Shown: positions 48,853 to 60,350 of the stretch, piece by piece | Numbering within the stretch: the stretch's first letter is position 1 | Layout of the letters: every line of letters begins with the position of its first letter | Position numbers and translations under genes: made by a program | Notes under the pieces: generated by a model | Database searches by the model: none | Told to the model about the DNA's origin: nothing | What the model saw: only the letters and a program-made list of their open reading frames with translations | Assembly (NCBI GenBank): GCA_028752905.1 | Contig: JAQNBH010000003.1 | Span: 35,826,472 to 35,890,471, forward strand | DNA length: 64,000 nt | Origin: Cladorhizidae sp. MBARI D1340-BT2 | Lineage: Eukaryota; Porifera; Demospongiae; Poecilosclerida; Cladorhizidae | Direction: 5' to 3'

Positions 48853-50935
48853 CTGGAATGCCACAATCAATTAGTTGTCCCCATAGAGGTGAGTCCGTAA
48901 TTAGCACATGCTTGATGCTGAGGTCAGGTATGCTAGTTCTCCACACACTTGTAAGATGTCCACCTCACCTGACTCAGCTCCAGAATGGAGTATCATATCT
49001 AAGTACCTGTTTCCTTAATTATATTTGCTCTCCTATAATATTCGTCCTGAAATAATGCTTGCCCTCAAATAGTGCTTGCCCCATTAGTCTCTACAAAATA
49101 GTAATGCATTTGTTTACGGCCTGTGCATCTCATACTCAAGCCCACATAATTTTTAATTCCAAGATTAAAGTTAAGAGGAGAGCATTGAAGAGGGGAATTC
49201 ATTATCCAAAGCAGGATGGGTGAGGTGGTATCTGAAGCCACACCACCACAGATTACTGAGCTCACTTTCAAGCAGGAAAGTCGAGAACCACAGAATTCTG
49301 GCCTTCTCTTTCTCGGGTCATGATGATGATAGTGAAGAACTTGAAACTAACAAAATACATATATTCGTTTTGACGGGATTAGCAACTTTGTCTCCAACTT
49401 AGTGTGGGCCTTAGCCAACCTGTCGTCTTCTCTCACTGGATTCAATTTCTCTGTGCGAGCGTTTTTCGGCTCGAGCTCAACAGTGACTGGGAGGAAGCAT
49501 TGTTCATGGCTACATGAGGTTGTGTGTGCCTGTAGCCTGGGGTTGGTGTTAATTGTGTCCACCCTCGTTTAGTGGTCGCTCTGTTAGGAAGCTTGAAACT
49601 AATGTGGGAACCACTCCAGCTTATTAAGGTAACAAGATTTCCATACTTATAAAGAGTGAGTGCCCAGACTTTGGGAGTATTGGGCAATGGAGGCTGCACA
49701 CACACACAGTACACACACAACATACACACACAACATACACACACACACACACACAATACACACACACAATAAACACACACACACAAACACACACACACTT
49801 TCTTTTGATGGAATACTGTTGCTATAGCAATGACTGTGGTTGTGTTTAGGGTACAACTGGCTCCTTGCTGGCTCCTTATAAGCTGGGCAATAGTCTGGTT
49901 GTCTCTAGGGTTGATGATGAAAGGAGCTTAAAAATGGAATTACCCCAAATAGGTTCAATTGCGGTCAAAACCAAGAACCACACCCCAATTAATCAATTAC
50001 CATACCCACTCATTATCCTTATATAACTATGCATGTCTGACCTAGCCCCAGGGAATACTAGCAATGCCTGGGGGGGGGGGTGGGGACCTTGATTATTAAG
50101 CAGGGGAAAAATTACACCAACCCAATAAACCACATCGAACCATTCAACTCTTATACGCCCACACACTTGCGATGTGGATTAGCTTGGACATGGACTGCAC
50201 TTTTTTTAAAGCCCACCTCCAAAACTAGCCCATCCGAGAATACCTCCCGGAGGTTTGCAAAAATATCCGAAAAGAAGTGCATTGCTAGAATGGCTTCGGC
50301 CAGTTTAAAAGCATTGGCCAATGAAAGGCCTGCTTATGGTATTTTGTTGCGTTGCCCTTGGCTGTGTTGCTCCTACACGTGCGTCAATGGATTCAGTGGT
50401 TCTGACATCTCCATAAAAGGAATTGTAAAATGGATCAAAGGAGAGAAGGGAACACAAAGGAAGTGGGGTGAGTTTCCGTATTGCATCCATGGCTACACAT
50501 CTCCTTCGGTTGTAAATCTGTGGCAGTGATGAGTCCAGACGCTAGTTCCAGAAGATTAAACAAGCTTTTGCAGGTCCATGCACTTACACTGTTGCTATGC
50601 GGGCTTCAAGCACGCAATTAGGCACACGTTCTTCAGCTTTGCAAGTTAGCCTTGATTTACAGAGATGGCTTGTGTAGAAGACGTAGCTTGTTCTCCAAAT
50701 AGAAGGGCCAGGAAAGCCTTGAAATGATGAGAAGCTGCAACAGTCGCAGACACAAACAATACACCGCCCGCGCCTAGCAATGCACTTGAAATACAATTAC
50801 TCTGATAATTATATTTTTGAGTGCTTGCTGGTGGGCAACTGTTCGATGTCAATAGCTCAAAGGCGCTCAAACAGTTCGGAACTTTCAGGACATAATCTAT
50901 AGGCACCATAGGTGCCAATATTTTTAAAAACCCTC
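48853..50935. other. Intron sequence with a CA microsatellite
   Basis: (CA)n with interruptions at about 49698-49797. The frame 50080-50529 (149 codons) has no known domain and is not called as a gene. A G run lies at 50070-50083. Confidence 0.4.
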
Positions 50936-50938
50936 AAG

Positions 50939-51098
50939 GGTGGTACCGGGCACATGTCGGGTGGTACCGGGCACATGTCGGGTGGTACCGTGCACATGTC
51001 TGGTGGTACCGGGCACATGTCGGGTGTCACTGGGCACATGTCGGGTGGTACCGGGAACATGTCTGGTGGTACTGTGCACATGTCGGGTGGCACCTCCT
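50939..51098. repeat. 21-bp minisatellite, about 7-8 copies
   Basis: The unit is GGTGGTACCGGGCACATGTC plus G, with single-base variants. It ends about 100 bases before the ABC exon at 51202. Confidence 0.93.
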
Positions 51099-51201
51099 CT
51101 GTGGTCATTTTGCTCCATTTACAGAGTACTAATTATTTGGTGTTCTCTCACTTGTTGGCATCCCATAAATAAGCCACACCCACTCTTCTTCAACCTTTCA
51201 G

Positions 51202-51326
51202 ATTTTGCTGGTGTTGACTTCAAAAGAGCAGCAACAGTTAGCATCAGCCAGCGCAGCTGTGGAAGAAGCCATCACTGCCATCAGGACTGTGGTGGCCTTC
51301 GGCGGGGAGGCTATAGAGGCTGACAG
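51202..51326 (+). CDS. ABCB-type transporter exon (second cytoplasmic loop)
   Basis: Follows a TTTCAG acceptor in phase 0. It reads ILLVLTSKEQQQLASASAAV, then EEAITAIRTVVAFGGEAIEADR. This matches the EVLAAIRTVIAFGGQKKELERY segment of P-glycoprotein, and its first residues align directly after the previous exon with no gap. It ends in phase 2 at a GT donor. No later exon (transmembrane helices 5-6, nucleotide-binding domain) is recognised in the remaining 12.7 kb. The gene either continues beyond the window or is truncated. Confidence 0.87.
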
Positions 51327-51354
51327 GTTAGCTTGAGTGAGGAGAAGTGTGGAG

Positions 51355-52335
51355 TGGAGAGTGTTGGTCCAGTGTGTGTCCCCATAGAGCTATTGTCAAC
51401 CTACTTCAACCTGCCTCAACCCAGTGTGGTGTTGGTCCAGTGTGTGTCCCCATAGGGCTATTGTCAACCTACTTCAACCTGAGTGTGGTGTGGGTCCAGT
51501 GTGTGTCCCCATAGAGCTATTGTCAACCTACTTCAACCTGCCTCAACCCAGTGTGGTGTTGGTCCAGTGTGTGTCCCCATAGAGCTATTGTCAACCTACT
51601 TCAACCTGCCTCCACCCAGTGTGGTGTTGGTCCAGTGTGTGTCCCCATAGAGCTATTGTCAACCTACTTCAACCTGCCTCCACCCAGTGTGGTGTTGGTC
51701 CAGTGTGTGTCCCCATAGAGCTATTGTCAACCTACTTCAACCTGCCTCCACCTAGTGTGGTGTTGGTCTAGTGTGTGTCACCATAGAGCTATTGTCAACC
51801 TACTTCAACCTGCCTCCACCCAGTGTGGTGTGAGTCCAGTGTGTGTCCCCATAGAGCTATTGTCAACCTACTTCAACCTGCCTCGTGGTGTTGGTCCAGT
51901 GTCTGTCACCATAGAGCTATTGTCAACCTACTTCAACCTGCCTCCACCCAGTGTGGTGTTGGTCCAGTGTGTGTCCCCATAGAGCTATTGTCAACCTACT
52001 TCAACCTGCCTCCACCCAGTGTGGTGTGGGTACAGTGTGTGTCCCCATAGAGCTATTGTCAACCTACTTCAACCTGCCTCCACCCAGTGTGGTGTTGGTC
52101 CAGCGTGTGTCCCCATAGAGCTATTGTCAACCTACTTCAACCTGCCTCCACCCAGTGTGGTGTTGGTCCAGTGTGTGTCCCCATAGAGCTATTGTCAACC
52201 TACTTCAACCTGCCTCCACCCAGTGTGGTGTGGGTACAGTGTGTGTCCCCATAGAGCTATTGTCAACCTACTTCAACCTGCCTCCACCCAGTGTGGTGTT
52301 GGTCCAGTGTGTGTCCCCATAGAGCTATTGTCAAC
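51355..52335. repeat. 68-bp minisatellite, about 14 copies
   Basis: The unit is GTGTGGTGTTGGTCCAGTGT, then GTGTCCCCATAGAGCTATTG, then TCAACCTACTTCAACCTGCC, then TCCACCCA. Some units are shortened. The right edge cuts directly into the hAT relic at TCAACCATTG. Confidence 0.95.
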
Positions 52336-53213
52336 CATTGTTTGATGGACTTCTTCCATGGTTTCCATAATAACACCATACTGATTGATCACAGCACCAA
52401 TGGCACCATTTCTCACTGTCCATCGAGTTGGACACAGCACCTTAATGCCACCTTTTGCAGTCTCATTTACCAACAATTTCTTAGAAAAGAGATGCTTTCT
52501 TTTAGGAGAGTAATTTACTAACTTCACTATTTCTCTAATAAGATCAATAGTACCTCTCAATAGCTGTGTCTGCCTCCCTGCATCTTGCAGGAAGAGATTC
52601 AGGGAGTGAGCCAGACAATGGATAGGCAATGCAGCTGGGACTTCTTTTCTGAACAAGGTAGCTAAGCCTTTTCTTTTCCCCTGCATTGCAGCAGCTCCGT
52701 CGTATGCTTGACCACGACATAATGACAAAGGCAAAGCACATCGCATAAGTATATCTTTCAATACAACAAATAAAGTTTCAGCTTTAGTGTTGGGAAGATT
52801 GAATAAACCAACTGAATCTTCATGCACCATATAATCATCATCGACATAACTTATAGACAAGTTAAACTGTTCTTTAGGAACACTACTCATGATTGATGCT
52901 AAAATTTGTCGTAATACTTTTTGCCCATCAGACTTATCATTTCATTAACAATGTCATGTGATAAATACTTCCCTTCCTTGACCCAGTTTTTGATGTCATT
53001 ATCATCACTTGACCACATGCTTAATAATCGAGGTAGATTTCCCTCTTCTTCAGAATGTGCTATGCCCTGCCTGAGAAGATATTTCATAGCCTCAAGTTGT
53101 TTCAAGAGCCCAATACGCCGAGACAGTTGAGCTCTAGCAATTTGAGTGTTGAGCTGAGTAGCAATTGATGGATTGGCAAGAGCATTCCATTTCAACTTCA
53201 TTTCAAGATTCAT
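52336..53213 (-). pseudogene. hAT-type transposase fragment (DUF4371 region), frameshifted
   Basis: The minus-strand frame up to 53213 (NLEMKLKWNALANPSIATQL, then SLMGKKYYDKF and a stop) is followed in another frame by ASIMSSVPKEQFNLSISYVD. A one-base shift lies near 52920-52930. The second frame carries GQAYDGAAAMQGKRKGLATL, then PAALPIHCLAHSLNLFLQDA and CPTRWTVRNGAI. These are hallmarks of the DUF4371/TTF-type hAT transposases related to ZMYM proteins. The C-terminal dimerisation part is missing, cut off by the 68-bp array. Confidence 0.75.
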
Positions 53214-53439
53214 ATCTGAATTCTCATGGGTAGGAGGAGGAATAATTGAAGCAGTGTTTGGAGTTATTGGCTCTAGAAGGCAGGTCGAAGGTCAAATTTT
53301 ACACGCATAACAAGTTATGTAGTTGAAATCAATAACCCCACTCCCCCACCCCAAATTGATGGATTGGCAAGAGCAAAAATAACAGATTGGTTGCTAGGCA
53401 CATTGCTTTGATCTACATTCTGTTGACTTTCATGACAAA

Positions 53440-53615
53440 CATGAATGGCTCACTCTATGTACTACGAAGAAGAAAGTATTTTGTGTCTACTGCAAATATG
53501 CACACAAACATGACCTACTTACATTTTCGACAAAAGTTGAGGAAGCATACCATGTAGTGAGAAATTTGCGATCATTATTAGCAAATAGAGATAATGCCTC
53601 CTTTCCTTTTGGTTA
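53440..53615 (+). pseudogene. TTF-type zinc-finger fragment, inverted relative to the hAT core
   Basis: The plus strand reads WLTLCTTKKKVFCVYCKYAH, then KHDLLTFSTKVEEAYHVV. This is the TTF-type zinc finger normally found just before the DUF4371 region in the same protein. Here it is on the opposite strand from the core, so part of the element was inverted. Confidence 0.6.
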
Positions 53616-53951
53616 GTAAGCAGTTTTTTCCTCAGTACAGCATTGATTCATGCATTCTTCATTGACAGTAACAGATTCATTGTCACCAACAGAAATACTT
53701 TCTTCCCCTATCTCTTCCAGACATTCGAGCTCATTACATACCTGTTCCTTATCGACAGACTCTGGTTCTGAAAGAACTTCAAAGTCAAGTTCTTGTAAAA
53801 GCTCATTCCCAGATACACCAGGCATCCCTTCTTTTTGTGAAGTTTTCTTCTTTGGCCACATATCTGTTAGACTTCTTTGAGTTTCCTTTCTCTTCATCTC
53901 CAGCTGCTTATTTGCACATGTGGGTTTAATAATTTGAGCAGCTGCAATCAT
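53616..53951 (-). pseudogene. Probable N-terminal piece of the hAT protein
   Basis: The 112-codon frame contains MKRKETQRSLTDMWPKKK, resembling the start of TTF/hAT proteins, followed by an acidic stretch. It is separated from the DUF4371 frames by the inverted zinc-finger fragment. Confidence 0.45.
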
Positions 53952-54044
53952 AATGTGGTTTTAGCAGGTGATTTTGGCAGTGGTCTGGGGTTTACAGGCA
54001 GCTAATACAGTATAATTATAGCATGCATTGACAGGCCACAAGAT

Positions 54045-54125
54045 CATTAGGGGGGGCAATGCCCCCCCAATGTTCTGCTTGGGGGGGGGGCGATTGCCCC
54101 CCCCCCCCTGCCCCCCCCTTTGGAG
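54045..54125. repeat. C/G homopolymer-rich patch
   Basis: Mixed runs of C and G (GGGGGGGGGG, then CCCCCCCCCC) immediately left of the duplicated segment. May be involved in the breakpoint and is hard to assemble. Confidence 0.7.
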
Positions 54126-54255
54126 CCTACTCTGCATTCTCTAGAACTGTAGGTGGTGTCCAGGTGGCCATGGTAACTTCCTCAACCAAGCTAGTCGGTC
54201 TTACCTCCTTGTTAACATCCGGGCTGACGATCGCATCCGCCATTCCGCGAATACG

Positions 54256-54282
54256 CTAGCTGCGCGATCGAATATTTTTCAG
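54256..54282 (+). promoter_or_regulatory. Family upstream element, copy B
   Basis: CTAGCTGCGCGATCGAATAT followed by TTTTCAG, 11 bases before the ATG. After it the sequence differs from copy A up to the start codon, so the conservation stops at the element. Confidence 0.6.
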
Positions 54283-54293
54283 TAAGCCCAACA

Positions 54294-55019
54294 ATGGCGA
54301 GGCAAGTAAATCTTTTGGTTGTAACTGCTTACACCGTCATCGTTCTATCCGCTGCACAGAACTGCAATCTAGCCCAGCATATGCAGTTCGTACTAGGCCT
54401 TCCCAACGGAAAAGATTGCGACCTTGGATTTCGAAAATTGAACAACTCGCGGAATAGCACAGAGGGGTTGAAGTCTCTCGATCAAATTTGCGTTGTTGAT
54501 TGTGCTGGTGCGGTAGCAGACTGGCTCGCGTCTCCAGCGTGCAATGACACATTTCAAGCAGCTGGTCTGACGTTGTGGTGCCAGCCTGCAGATAACGGGA
54601 GGATTGGACGCTGTAGATATGCACTCTTTCAAAGAGATCCAATGCTTTTCTCAAATCCGGATATCATGCAATGTGCATCCTTTAATCAGACATTTAGATG
54701 CCCAGAAAATTGCAGCAGAGGATTGCATCGTTTGTCCAACGAGATTGGCTGCTGTTTGGCAAACATCTACAACAACACAAATACCCGCAATGAATTACTA
54801 GCAATGGGCCTAATCACAGTGGACGAGAATGATTTCTACACTCTGCTTTCCAATTTAACTCTGTGGGAATCCTGCAGTAGTGCCTATCCTCAACCATGCA
54901 CGAGCCCTCCTTTCACTATTCCTGCTGTAAGTACTACAGCTGGTGGAGCTGTTCAAATGTGCAGCAATTTCTCTCTGGCTACCGCAATAGTGCTTTGGGT
55001 TCTTGCTCTTATCTTCTAA
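54294..55019 (+). CDS. Cysteine-rich secreted/GPI-like protein, member 5 (copy B)
   Basis: A single exon of 241 residues, nearly identical to member 2. The differences before the tail are I6N, I17V, Y61S, L87F and L164R. All ectodomain cysteines and most sequons are kept. The tail reads SLATAIVLWVLALIF and stops there, matching members 1 and 4 and therefore probably ancestral. The N at position 6 lies in the signal peptide but the hydrophobic core remains. No known domain is recognised. A GPI-anchored surface role is inferred from the signal peptide plus the short hydrophobic end. Confidence 0.85.
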   Translation: MARQVNLLVVTAYTVIVLSAAQNCNLAQHMQFVLGLPNGKDCDLGFRKLNNSRNSTEGLKSLDQICVVDCAGAVADWLASPACNDTFQAAGLTLWCQPADNGRIGRCRYALFQRDPMLFSNPDIMQCASFNQTFRCPENCSRGLHRLSNEIGCCLANIYNNTNTRNELLAMGLITVDENDFYTLLSNLTLWESCSSAYPQPCTSPPFTIPAVSTTAGGAVQMCSNFSLATAIVLWVLALIF

Positions 55020-56589
55020 TTTTTTACTCATTGTGCTAATTCAAGAATTACTTTTGTACTATTTCTTTTTGTTAATTATAATCTATTTTAATGTCCATAG
55101 TATGAACAATTATATTTTAGTAAAACATAACTTTCAATCACAGTTTAAAATGAAAAGTAATGTCAATGAAAGAAAAGCCCTAAACAATGCTGCAACATCT
55201 CCCTCATCTGTGATAAGCCACTCTTTGTAAGCAAGATATGTGAGCTACACACAAAACAAGTGAACTCTCTTCATGTTCTGATCTTGAGATCTTCATGGAG
55301 AGTCAATTTGAATGACCTCAACTAGTTTTGCTGTGATTCACTCAATGATGTATCTACCCTATCACCTTTTACATTATTTTAAAGCTTATAAAAGCTCTAT
55401 CCTATGATTATATCCATAAGTGGTACGAAAAAAGTTCCAGGTATTAGAAAACAAAACCTTTTTTTAAATATGATTGACCTTTAGTTGACTTACACTCATG
55501 ATGATATATCATCAGTACAGTTCATATCGGTAGATGACCAAGTGGATTTAAATTTTAAATATACTATATAGTCATGGATTGGATAGCACCATTTCACTGA
55601 AATCTGCAACCATCTTAAAACAAGTCTGTACTCATTCCCGGTCTATACAATGCGCTTGCTGTTATGCATAGCTAGTGTGCATCAACTATCTAAAATAACA
55701 TTATGTGTGATAATCTCCATGGTATTTGATGTTGGTATGTTGTGTGCTATCGTTCCTATTATCTGAGCTGGCATTTCAAACTCTAGCTTGTGGCCTGCAG
55801 TCATGATGTTGTGCCAAGCATTCCACATATTTGCCTGACCAGTGCCAACTTATACTGCTCACTGAGTGTTAGGAGTAGCTATATAGAAGTAGTGAGACTG
55901 CAAAGTCCCAATCCATCAGGTGTATGTACACTTGAGCAATACACCTGAGTCGTACCTGAGTGGATATGTATAAAATTGCAAAGTTCCTCAACCTTACTCA
56001 GGTTAGACACTGACTGTGAAGACAAGTATTCTTTACTGCATGGAGAGGATGAATATTTGAAATCCACTCCACACTGCTTGCAGGTGCAGATGATCATATC
56101 CTTCTTGTCCAAACCATTGGTCTGTACTGCCTGTAGGTGCAGTGAGGGGTGTGGTAGTTGGAGCATTGATAGAGCTCAGATGTTTTTCCCCCCCTCAACC
56201 TTCTGCTGCATATGTTAGGTAATTGATGCCTGCTCAAGGTTGGATTGGTCAGGAACAACTGGTAGTCATATCTTGTCAGGTGACCACAACTCAGCAGTCA
56301 CCCTATTGCTGATGGTAGTAATGGTAAGCATTATATACCTTTCAGAGCATTTTGAATATAATTGGCAATGCCATTTTGAGCAATTTTGCACTGCATCTGG
56401 CCTATAGCAGACAAAATGGCTTACGACATGTTGTGTACTGCTCGATTGAGAGTGCTGGATGTCCTTATCTCCATGAACGTCACAGAGGATGATCACAAAA
56501 ATTACGAATTTCTATGCCACTATTCGACAGGTTGTTAAAGGTGAGAATTAGTGCAGCATTTGAATGGGAATAATTTAACTATTGATGCT

Positions 56590-56732
56590 AAAAGGAGAGT
56601 CTGTGAGTTTACTGCAACTATGGAGACCCAAAGGACGAGTTGGAACGGTAGATTTCTGATAGGCCTAAAGGACTGTAGATGAACCCAGTTCTGACATTGG
56701 AAATGGCTATTAAAAAAATCCAGACAGAGTTA
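56590..56732 (+). pseudogene. gag-like relic, duplicated copy
   Basis: Same NYGDPKDELE and LTLEMA-type sequence as at 23875-24025, with more changes. The duplication ends within it. Confidence 0.5.
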
Positions 56733-57068
56733 AGGGGGAAAGAAGGCTGCGTATCGCGTAGTCTCATATAAAGTACCATATCTTTGCTCGCATTCACTCT
56801 AGTTTCCCGATTTATATATCAAATTATAGCTTGCAGTCTGTGCTTTCTAATGGTAAGTCTCTTTTGTTATTTTTTCCTAGCTCATTATAGGCTCTTCCAG
56901 TGCGGACCGTAAGCCGTTAAGTAAACCACGTTGCAGCAGTTGCGAGGCTCTTATTCGGTCTATTACTCAATCATAATGAGCACTACGAACTGCGCGTCTT
57001 GAAATTTTGAATTTTTTTTTTTGTCTCATTTTCTGAACATAGCTTTGTTAGACCAGTGGCTAGATACT
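56733..57068. other. Unassigned spacer
   Basis: Sequence between the duplication and the long-TIR transposon. No feature recognised. Confidence 0.3.
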
Positions 57069-57072
57069 GAAA

Positions 57073-57370
57073 AGGTCCCCCCCCCCCCAGTCTATATAAC
57101 CTGCACTCTGATTTTCTGTTAGTTCAAACATAGTTATTAACAAAATGACTTGATATACATGCATTATCCGGTTGCATGTATGGTATATCAGCAATTCAAA
57201 ATGGCCGATGTACGCCATTGGGCAAAATGTTTTCTTTTGATCAAATTGATTTAAAAAAACCATGTGCAATATCAATTTTAACTAATTTAGAGTCAAGGAA
57301 TTCATTAGAAACACAATTTATCCATTTTAAGGTCATCTTCATTGTAAAATTACAATATGAATTATGATGT
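57073..57370 (+). repeat. Left long terminal inverted repeat
   Basis: Pairs with about 60050-60350 in inverted orientation, with substitutions and small gaps. It contains poly-C at the outer edge. Confidence 0.8.
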
Positions 57371-57489
57371 GGTCATGGATGCATTCAAACTTAGTCTGAT
57401 TCGTAGTAAGTATCCTCATAGGGACTCTTCATCTTCATTTTGGTTTGACTGCTGGCAGCTAACCAGGATTTCTTCTAGGTCAGTTGGCA

Positions 57490-59438
57490 TCATCTCATTG
57501 TGAGTTCATTGGAAACACATGAGCCTTGCTCTAAGACCCAACCATGTTTCAATGGAGATGGAATTTGTGGAGATTTGATCAGTGCTCTCCACCAAATGTA
57601 TGTTTGAATGTGTATTTTGAGACTAGATTGGCGAGGTGAGAGTAGGCTGATATCTATAGTGCTTAGTAGTCCTTTAGATTTGCTTGTTGAAAAGCGTTGG
57701 AAGAAAAGATTAAACCTGCAGCTATTGATACAAGATTTGGTCTTCGAGCCATATATTGTAAATTTCTCCAACACCTTATGATCCTCTTCAGTGACAATTT
57801 CATGCATTCCCAGCTGGCCAAAAGTGCTAATGAATGCAGGATCACTCAGCATTTTCTTGTAAGGCTTGACCTTCCCCTTTCTCATAAATGCACTGGTAGT
57901 GTCACAGTCGGTGAACGCATGAAAGCCTAGGACTGCTTCACTAACACTGGCACCAATGTGATGTCGCACTGCATTAATATCGATCCTCCTCCTTTTTTTT
58001 AACCTGATTGGTACAACTCAACACCATCACTCGTCAATTCCCAGCACTCTTTACCTAGAGCGAACATGATCTGGCGACCCTCTAGCCTAGAGGCATATTT
58101 TGGAGACAGCCATTCCTTCAAGATAAACTTTGAGAGCTGGCTCTTGTACTGATTGTTCGACATGAAATCTCAACGGACTTAATTGATGCCTGAATGTAGG
58201 TGTCATTTACAAAATCGACACGGTAAGTTTTAGGCAAGGTATTCCACAATTGCTCTGCTAGTTCCCCAAAGGTTCTTGGAATGATTGATTGAGCCTGGAT
58301 GTTTGCTGCAGCATCAATGATGGTAGCAGCATTATGTGGTCTCTCACTTATCTGGAAGTCCCCTTCAAGATGATGCAGGAGTGTTGATTTGTCTGTTTTC
58401 AGTGGGCATCCACCTGCAGTTGCCATACTCCAAGGGATCACTCCAAGTTCAAATGACAATGCTTTCTCCAAACTGATGTTATGTTGAGCAGATAAAAGGA
58501 CGAGCTGCCGAAACAAATTGCGCTGAGCTTGTATAGAAATACATTTGTTCCTGGCCTTGATAGTTTCTCTCCACTTGCTTTGGAATGTCAGATGGTTCCT
58601 CTTCTTGATTGGCTCATGAAATTTTACAAAGCCTCCAGATATTCGCAGTTCCAGGAAGTCTTTCAATGCTCTTTCTCCAGGTGTATCATCAAGGAGGTCG
58701 ACGACTAGTTCTTGAGATGCAGGAATTCCAGAGGAAAGGCATACAATAACGTTTTGTCTATCAGTGTCAAATGGATTGATATAGCTTTTGATCGTGTTCA
58801 TATATAGTCCTAACACTGCCTCTTCAGACTTCCTAATTTGTGCATCTTTGTGGAGATGCTCAGACTCTTCTTTTCCACGCATTCCAGCAATCTCCAACAA
58901 TGTCAAGAATCCTTGAATCGGAAGCAGCAGCTTCAAATGCAACTTCAATTGCAGCACCTTGTGGAACATGACTGGAATATATATACTAATTCACTGCGGT
59001 AATTTGGTTGCCAGAATTTGATGGTATGGCCGAAGTGTTTCATTAGTTTAGCCTTGAGTTTGTATGTTTTGTAATCCTGACTATAGAATCTAGGATGATA
59101 ACATAGAAGGTATCTCTCCCTCAACATTGTGATACATTATACGTGTGCTCCCTTATTATCCACATGTTCACATACATGGTGAGTTTAGGGTCTTGATTTA
59201 ACTTAATTTCAGACTCACGTGACTTAGAAGCTAACTCGATCAGTTTATCAAACTTTTGGTTATGCTTTTTCACCCTCTTACAACACAAGAAGCAATGATC
59301 CTGAGGAAGTAGAGTTGATGTGCTTTTTTTGCGAGGATTTTTAACCTCATCACATTCAATCTTCAATCTCACTATGTTTTCGTTTAGTAATTCTTGAAGT
59401 TGATATGAAACGCTGATAACACTTACTATGGTAGCCAT
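57490..59438 (-). pseudogene. Uncharacterised invertebrate protein with XPG/PIN-like motif, broken
   Basis: Read on the minus strand, the pieces are, in order: 59438-59121 with a CFLCCKRVKKHN zinc-like cluster; 59127-58945 with YHPRFYSQDYKTYKLKAKLM; 58969-58118 with SYINPFDTDRQNVIVCLSSG, then ISLEKALSFELGVIPWSMAT; about 58135-58000 with SQLSKFILKEWLSPKYASRL; and 57969-57490 with GFHAFTDCDTTSAFMRKGKV. The pieces are in different frames, so at least three frameshifts or unrecognised introns separate them. This domain order is that of a large uncharacterised family, many copies of which occur in cnidarian, sponge and fish genomes (recalled). The acidic/cysteine HAFTxCD segment suggests a PIN/XPG-type nuclease fold. 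Its position between inverted repeats suggests it is the transposon's own protein. Confidence 0.65.
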
Positions 59439-59511
59439 GCCTATGATTTACAATGCTATCAGGGATGCCTTCACATAATACTGCCACACTGCTCAGAGTC
59501 TGTTTTGCCAA

Positions 59512-60049
59512 TTAACTGTCGTGTCCTTGCAGCTTTTTGTATTGATTCAAAGATTGCTTTGCTAACTGAATATATTTTAACCTTGCATCCTGGTGTATAA
59601 CAGACAATACAATCTGGTTTCTCATCAGCCACCTGAAACAATTAAAAATTACACAAACTCTAGTAGCTAGTCCACAACAGCTAACTAATGGCTGCCTCAC
59701 CTTGCTTTCAAGTTTCAATGAATTCTGAAGATTATAATGTGCAACATCAATAATTATACAAATTACCAGAGAAGGGCCCTGGTAACACAATAAGCTGGCT
59801 AACAATGAACAGGCTATATACTAGCCAAACAAAGGTAGCTAACAGACAAGACTACTGAGCATGCAAGATTGAATACAGGATGTAGTTAATTAATTAGTAA
59901 AACAAAACCAAGTCTATTAATAAGTTACTATATACTAATAAAAAGAAAAGTACATGAAAAAAACATAAATCAGAAGATGCGCAAGTTGATACTATCCAAT
60001 TGACACTGCCTAATTAATTACGAATCTATGCAAACTTAATCAACTGCTA
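59512..60049 (-). other. Internal transposon sequence
   Basis: Upstream region of the decayed protein, with a 97-codon frame (59805-59512) that has no named motif and may be a first exon. The rest is AT-rich. Confidence 0.35.
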
Positions 60050-60350
60050 TTTTTAACCTCACCAGTGGCCATATTTTTTTTACAATGAAGACCTCAAAAT
60101 GGACAAATTGTGTCTCCAATAAATTTCTCCAATCCCAAATTATATTACACATATTTTACATCAATTGGATTAAAAAAAAAGTATTTGTATCAAATTTAGC
60201 CAGCAGTGCACAGAGGCCATCTTGGATTGCTCATTTACCATACTTTCAACCAAAAATTGCATGTATATCAAGCATTTTTGTAAACACCTGGGTTTAAACT
60301 AACATAAAATCACAGTGGCAGTTATATAGACTGGGTGGGGAGGGGGGGTT
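60050..60350 (-). repeat. Right long terminal inverted repeat
   Basis: Mirror of 57073-57370; outer edge GGGTGGGGAGGGGGGG. Confidence 0.8.

Larger units (their letters stand above)
54134..56732 (+). repeat. Segmental duplication, copy B
   Basis: Same content and orientation as 21352-24008. The gene and about 140 bases upstream are the most similar parts. The 3' flank carries many small indels (for example around 55200 and 55560). Confidence 0.93.

Noticed and set aside
50080..50529. 149-codon frame as a gene
   Set aside because: No recognised domain, composition like non-coding sequence, and located in the transporter intron; left unassigned.
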